NCBI GenBank assembly: GCA_005786775.1
Contig: SYDD01000340.1
Location: forward strand, 1-9,746
Reading direction: 5' to 3'
Source: Opitutaceae bacterium
GTDB lineage: Bacteria > Verrucomicrobiota > Verrucomicrobiia > Opitutales > Opitutaceae
DNA length: 9,746 bases
In this document: one piece after another, positions 6,037 through 9,746 of the stretch
How the letters are laid out: each line of letters opens with the position of its first letter
How positions within the stretch are numbered: position 1 is the stretch's first letter
Program-made: the position numbers and the translations under genes
The notes under the pieces: generated by a model
What the model was told of the DNA's origin: nothing
What the model saw: only the letters and a program-made list of their open reading frames with translations
The model's database searches: none

Positions 6037-8440
6037 ATGCCCGCCTTACCCCCGCCTGCTTCCGCCCCAGATTCGCGTGGCCGGCGTGGGCCGTGGGACC
6101 ACTTGCTGGCGGCGGCCGCGCTGCTGTTCGTGATTGGGGCCTTTCGCTGGGTGGTGGCGGCCAATAACGGGTTCGAGGACTGGGGTGACTTGGATTATTA
6201 CAAGCTCCTGGTGCGTGGCTGGCAGAAGGGGCAGTTGAACATCGACAAGGATCCCTCCCCGGCGCTGCTGGCGTTGGCGGACCCTTACGATCCGGCGCAG
6301 AACGGGCCGCACAAGATGGGCGACATCTCCCTCTACCGGGGTAAGTACTACCTCTACTTCGGGCCCACGCCGGCGTTCACGCTGATGTGGCCGTGGCGCC
6401 TGATCACCGGCCGGGAGATGACGTCGGGGGCGGCGACGTGGGTGTTTTGCTCGGTCGCCGTGACGGCGGCGTCCCTCCTCTGGCTGGGGCTGCGGCGGCG
6501 GTATTTTCCGGAGAGTCACGTGCTGGTGGCCCCGCTCGGGGTCCTGGCGCTCGGGTTCGGCACCCATCTTTTGGCGCTGGCCCAGCGGCCGATGATGTGG
6601 GAGTTGCCGATCTCGGCGGGCATCGCTTTCACCTCGGTGGCCGCGCTGGCGTGCGCGGTCGCTTGGCACGGCTGGAGGCCGGTGCCGGTGGTGGCGGTCG
6701 CTGGGCTCTGCCTGGGTCTCGCGGTCGGGGCGCGGCCCACCTGCCTGCTGGCGCTGGGGATGCTGCTGTTCCCGCTCGGGCGCGCGTGGTTCCGGCGGGA
6801 GCCGGGCCGCGAGTGGTGGCGGCTGGCGGGCGCCGCGGGGGTGCCGCTCGCCTGCTGCGCGGCGGCCATCATGTGGCACAACCACGCCCGCTTCGGCAGC
6901 CCGTTCGAGTGGGGCCAGAACTACCAGCTCTCGGGCGCCTACGAGGGCAAGCTGGTGCACTTCAGCCCGCGATTCTTCCTCCACAACCTTTCCGTTTACC
7001 TGTTCCAGCCGCTCCTCTGGCGCCCCGAGTTCCCCTTCGCCTACGCGCAGTCGATCGAGATCTCGCACATCCCGGACTACTTCGGGACCGAGGAGGTCTG
7101 TGGCAAGGCGGTCACGTTTCCCTTCTACTGGTTCCTCCTCGCGCTGCCGCTGGCGTGGCTGGGCCGTTCCGCGGCCGAACGGCGAGCCCTGGCCGGGGCC
7201 GTCGGGGTGGTCGCGGCCTATGCCCTGCCGGTCGGCGCGCTCGTGCTGTGCTACTTCTCGACGACGATGCGCTACCAGACCGACTACGCGGTGGCGCTGG
7301 CGTTACTCGCGCTCCTTGGCCTGCTGGCGGCGGAGCGCGCGCTGGCGGCGGCTCGCGCGCTGGGCCGCCACCGCCACCGTCGCCCTCGCGGGCGCCACGG
7401 TCGCGGTCACGCTGGTGGTGGGCACGCTCGTCACCTTCGACTACCACGGCCGCTCGATGCGCGGCCTGGCCACCGAGCGCTGGCGCCAGCTGGCGGACGG
7501 CACGCACGACCTGCTCGCCGACCTCGGCCGCCGCCTCGGCCACGTCGACGCCCCCCGGGTGCTGAAGGTGCGGTTCCGGGATCAGTCTCCAGGCACGGTG
7601 GAGCCTTTCTGGGAGCCCGCGGACGCGGCGGGCGAACGAGTCTTTGTCGAATACTTGGCTGGGCGGCAGCTGCGCTTTGGGGTCGCGCTCGGGGATCAGG
7701 CGATCCTCTGGGGTCGGCTCCTCACTTGGAAGCCTGGGCACACCCACACGGTCACACTCCAGCTGCCTTCGCTCTACCGGCCGGAAGGCAACGGCCCTTG
7801 GGCCGCCCTCCGGCGCGACGTCGAGCACCGGGAGCGCACCGGGATCGCCGTCTGGTTCAGCGGCGGCCGCGCCCTGCAGGACATTCGGCCGCCCGGGCCG
7901 GTTTCCCTCGTCCCGGGCGGGCGGCTCGCCGCCGGGTTTTCCGGTGAGTTGCGCGACGAGTTCTCGCGCCTGCTGCGGCGCGACGAGTTCCGCCACGGCT
8001 TTGTGGACCCGACCGCGCGACCTGGCGGCACCTTACGCTTGCGCGTGCATTTTCCGGACCAGATCCTCCATCCCGGCGAGCCGCTCATCACCGCCGGAGC
8101 GCACTTCCAGTACAACTTTCTTTTCGTCGAACCCGCGTCCGGGGGGATCAAGCTCGCCTTCGACACCTTCGGCCAGCCCCGCGTGACCTCTCCGGTCTTC
8201 CGGCCGAGTCCTGGCGGCCACTGGCTGGAGCTGGATCTACCCGCGTTCCGGCCGGACGCCTACGGCCAGGGCGGCGTGGGCGACATCGTGGTCCGCCTCG
8301 ACGGGCGCGAGGTGATCCGCTCCCGGCAGTCGGTCTGGCATTTCCCGGAGGGCTGGGAGGCGCTTGGGGAGAATCCGTACGGCGCGGTCTGCCGCGACGT
8401 CTTCCGCGGCTGGGTCCTGCAGGCGCGCTGGGTCCGCTGA
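6037..8440 (+). CDS. Polytopic membrane protein, GT-C glycosyltransferase-like, with two C-terminal beta-rich domains; reading frame broken by apparent +1 shift
   Basis: Read as one gene with a frame change near 7331-7366, this encodes about 800 residues. The N-terminal half (to residue 442) has about ten hydrophobic segments, roughly at 22-42, 132-152, 161-182, 190-212, 216-248, 264-282, 361-376, 385-406 and 415-433. The first exterior loop is long and acidic (GDLDYYKLLVRGW 50-62, then DPYDPAQ and YRGKYYLYFGPTPA). This layout resembles GT-C glycosyltransferases that use lipid-linked sugars, but I recognise no named family and the activity is unproven. After the shift come one more helix (443-467) and a soluble region with two related domains (about 509-614 and 668-764), presumably periplasmic. 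The first frame stays open to 7947 but turns into Arg/Pro/His-rich shadow after residue 443; the second frame is Arg/Trp-rich shadow before about 7360 and clean afterwards to 8440. No good Shine-Dalgarno is seen at the ATG; GAAG directly abuts it. As deposited, the product would be a 636-residue protein with a nonsense tail. Confidence 0.75.
7562..8329 (+). repeat. Two related beta-rich domains in the C-terminal half of the membrane protein
   Basis: Copy A is encoded at about 7562-7879 and copy B at about 8039-8329. Both begin with the same pattern, LKVRFRDQ......EP in A and LRVHFPDQ......EP in B. Each continues with VFVEY/LFVEP, a QLRFG/IKLAFD strand, PG.. followed by TVTLQLPS/WLELDLPA, and ends with GIAVWFSGG/DIVVRLDG. 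The resemblance is at protein level only, which suggests an old duplication. The alternating hydrophobic pattern fits a jelly-roll or concanavalin-like sandwich. The function is unknown; no catalytic motif is evident. Confidence 0.5.
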
Positions 8441-8451
8441 AGGCGCTTCAG
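8437..8451. repeat. Short inverted repeat spanning both stop codons of convergent genes
   Basis: CTGAAG (8437-8442) and CTTCAG (8446-8451) are perfect complements around GCG. The TGA of the + gene (8438-8440) and the TGA of the - gene (8448-8450) lie symmetrically in the two arms. Only 7 bases separate the two coding regions. The stem is short and there is no T-run, so termination activity is doubtful. Confidence 0.3.
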
Positions 8452-9746
8452 GGCAACTCGTACAGCTCGACCAGGGCGACACCGGTGCCGCCCCCGCTCC
8501 CCGCCACCTGCACCGTGTAACTACCGGGCGCCAGCACGGTGACGAAGGCTGCGTCGCGTCCGGCGGCGTCGCCGAGGGGGAACGCGCCCGCCGCCGCGAA
8601 GGCCGCGATGAGCGCCGGGTCACCGCCCCAGTCGTCGTTCTCCCGCACGCGCGTCGCCCCGCGGAAGAGCGTCAGCATAGGATTCGCCAAAGCGCCCGTC
8701 ACCCCGAAGCCCGCGAGGGCGGGACCGATGCCACGCACCAGCACGCGCCGCGGCACGTTGCCAGAGAGGGTGAAGCCGGCGATCAGGATGCCTTCCCCGG
8801 AGCCCACTTGCGCGCCGGCGGAAAGGTTCACCAGACGGCTGGCGTTCGCCGCCGCCGCCGGATCCTCGTACAGCTCGACCAGCGCCACTCCCTCGGCGAC
8901 CCCCGCCGTTGCGGTCACCTGCACCGTGTAGTTGCCCGCAGCGAGGGAACGGAGCAGCGCCGCGTCCCGCCCCGTGGGATCAAGGGCGAAGGCGCCGGCG
9001 CGGGCGAAGGCCGCCGCCAGCCCTGGGCCGCCCCCGCCCCAGTCGTCGTTCGCCGCCTCGAGCCGCCCGGCCGCGTACAGCTCCAGCGCTGGATCTGCGA
9101 GCGTCCCCGAAACGCCGAACGCCGCGAGTCCGGGCCCGATGCCGCGCAGCAGCACCGGCCTGGGTCCCGCCCCCGCGAGGGTAAAACCCGCCGTGAGCGT
9201 GCGCGCCGCGGACCCGGCCCGCGTACGCACCGAAAGGTTGGTCAGGCGTCCCAGATCCGGCGGTTCGACCGTGATCCGAGCCGGGCTGCTGGTGAGTTCA
9301 CCCTGCGGACCCGTGACGCGCACGACGTAGGTCCCTGCCGAGGCTGCGGTGGCGACGGCGACGGTGAGGGTGGATTGGGTCGCGCCCGACACGAGCCGCC
9401 CATCCTGGAACCATTGGTAGGTGAACGGTCCCGCCCCGGAGACCGTCACGCTCAGGCTGAAGGGCAAGGTGAGCACGGCGCGCTGGTCCACGGGCGCGGC
9501 GAGTAGGCCGAACGGCTCAAGTTCGGCGCGGCCGGTGCGGCGCGCGTTGTGCCGGTACTGGGGCCAGGGGCCGGCGGTCCCCACCCCGAGGTCAAAGGCG
9601 TACACGCGACGGTCGTTGCTGCCAACAACGAGGGTAGTGCCCGCGATTGCCGGGGAGGAGCGCACGATCCCACCCGTGGCCCAAGTGCGGCGCAGGGTGC
9701 CGTCGGGGTTCACCGCGTAGACCAGGCCGTCGTAGCAGCCGATGTA
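8448..9746 (-). CDS. Secreted PQQ-propeller / Ig-like / tandem-module protein, C-terminal part (5' end outside window)
   Basis: The frame is open to the right edge, giving 432 C-terminal residues; the GTG at 9713 is an internal valine. At the visible N-terminus, YIGCYDGLVYAVNPDGT and SSPAIAGTTLVVGSNDRRVYAFD are two blades of a PQQ-type beta-propeller, followed by WPQYRHNARRTGR, a motif usual in such proteins. Next is an immunoglobulin-like domain (about residues 87-161, with FTYQWFQDGRLVSGATQSTL and AGTYVVRVTG). The end consists of two copies of a module of roughly 130 residues (about 168-296 and 304-432), each with NLS, AGFTL, VL.RGIGP.LA.FGV.G.LA.P, NDDWGG, YTVQV and VALVELYE. The modules fit secreted, surface or extracellular proteins of Verrucomicrobiota. 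No sorting anchor follows the final ELP. The role is unknown; adhesion or polymer binding are options. Convergent with the membrane-protein gene, 7 bases away. Confidence 0.85.
   Translation of the reverse strand, partial: YIGCYDGLVYAVNPDGTLRRTWATGGIVRSSPAIAGTTLVVGSNDRRVYAFDLGVGTAGPWPQYRHNARRTGRAELEPFGLLAAPVDQRAVLTLPFSLSVTVSGAGPFTYQWFQDGRLVSGATQSTLTVAVATAASAGTYVVRVTGPQGELTSSPARITVEPPDLGRLTNLSVRTRAGSAARTLTAGFTLAGAGPRPVLLRGIGPGLAAFGVSGTLADPALELYAAGRLEAANDDWGGGGPGLAAAFARAGAFALDPTGRDAALLRSLAAGNYTVQVTATAGVAEGVALVELYEDPAAAANASRLVNLSAGAQVGSGEGILIAGFTLSGNVPRRVLVRGIGPALAGFGVTGALANPMLTLFRGATRVRENDDWGGDPALIAAFAAAGAFPLGDAAGRDAAFVTVLAPGSYTVQVAGSGGGTGVALVELYELP
8451..9245 (-). repeat. Two tandem ~130-residue modules encoded in direct repeat
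   Basis: Module 1 is encoded at about 9245-8859 and module 2 at about 8834-8451, with a short Ala-rich joint between them. DNA identity survives locally: 18 bases (CTCGTACAGCTCGACCAG) are identical at 8457-8474 and 8865-8882; CACCTGCACCGTGTA recurs at 8505 and 8916; CCCCAGTCGTCGTTC recurs at 8626 and 9037. The spacing is 408-411 bases (136-137 codons), so the period is constant. Protein identity is high in the VRGIGP.LA.FGV core and in NDDWGG. This indicates duplication of a whole domain inside the gene. Confidence 0.85.

Noticed and set aside
7364..7947. Continuation of the first frame of the membrane protein as a real C-terminal tail
   Set aside because: After about 7365 the frame reads as Arg/His/Pro-rich sequence, whereas the neighbouring frame gives a good membrane helix and structured domains up to 8440.
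8364..9506. Open frame of about 380 codons on the + strand opposite the PQQ/Ig protein
   Set aside because: The - strand shows clear propeller, Ig and duplicated modules; the + product is Arg/Gly/His-rich with repeats only because the opposite gene is repetitive.

Overview
The window is GC-rich, gene-dense bacterial chromosome, most likely from Verrucomicrobiota close to the Opitutaceae. Two things point there. The large outer-membrane receptor carries the SPFEVST...GF.A..S.AGGRLA.DLRDTPVAYSV plug opening that I associate with that family. The right-hand secreted protein ends in two copies of a NLS...GFT..G...R.VLVRGIGP.L..FGV.G module that is common in secreted proteins of the same group. 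I see no RNA genes, insertion sequences, CRISPR arrays or phage genes. No gene-free stretch exceeds about 145 bases.

Layout, left to right. (1) On the + strand are the 3' part of glpT (glycerol-3-phosphate:phosphate antiporter) and, 11 bases on, a complete glpQ (periplasmic glycerophosphodiester phosphodiesterase). (2) A 31-base convergent gap holds a GC-rich hairpin. (3) On the - strand, read from right to left, are a 1078-residue TonB-dependent receptor and, 5 bases after its stop, an exported endonuclease/exonuclease/phosphatase-fold enzyme. (4) A 144-base divergent intergenic region contains a perfect 19-base palindrome that ends 6 bases before the start codon of the next gene. (5) On the + strand is one large gene for a polytopic membrane protein of glycosyltransferase-C-like design, followed by two copies of a beta-rich domain. 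Its reading frame is broken by an apparent +1 shift near 7331-7366. (6) On the - strand, 7 bases from that gene's stop, is the C-terminal part of a secreted protein with PQQ-type propeller blades, an immunoglobulin-like domain and two tandem modules. Its N-terminus lies beyond the right edge.

How the genes may fit together. GlpQ cleaves glycerophosphodiesters in the periplasm to glycerol 3-phosphate plus an alcohol, and GlpT carries the glycerol 3-phosphate into the cell. The neighbouring receptor and exported phosphoesterase-fold enzyme are on the opposite strand, but they would supply the missing outer-membrane import step and a second hydrolase. A phosphodiester or phospholipid-headgroup scavenging locus is therefore a reasonable but unproven reading. 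The membrane protein and the PQQ/Ig protein have no evident link to it.

The least explained parts are the palindrome over the ribosome-binding region at 6012-6030, the membrane protein with duplicated C-terminal domains, and its frame break.
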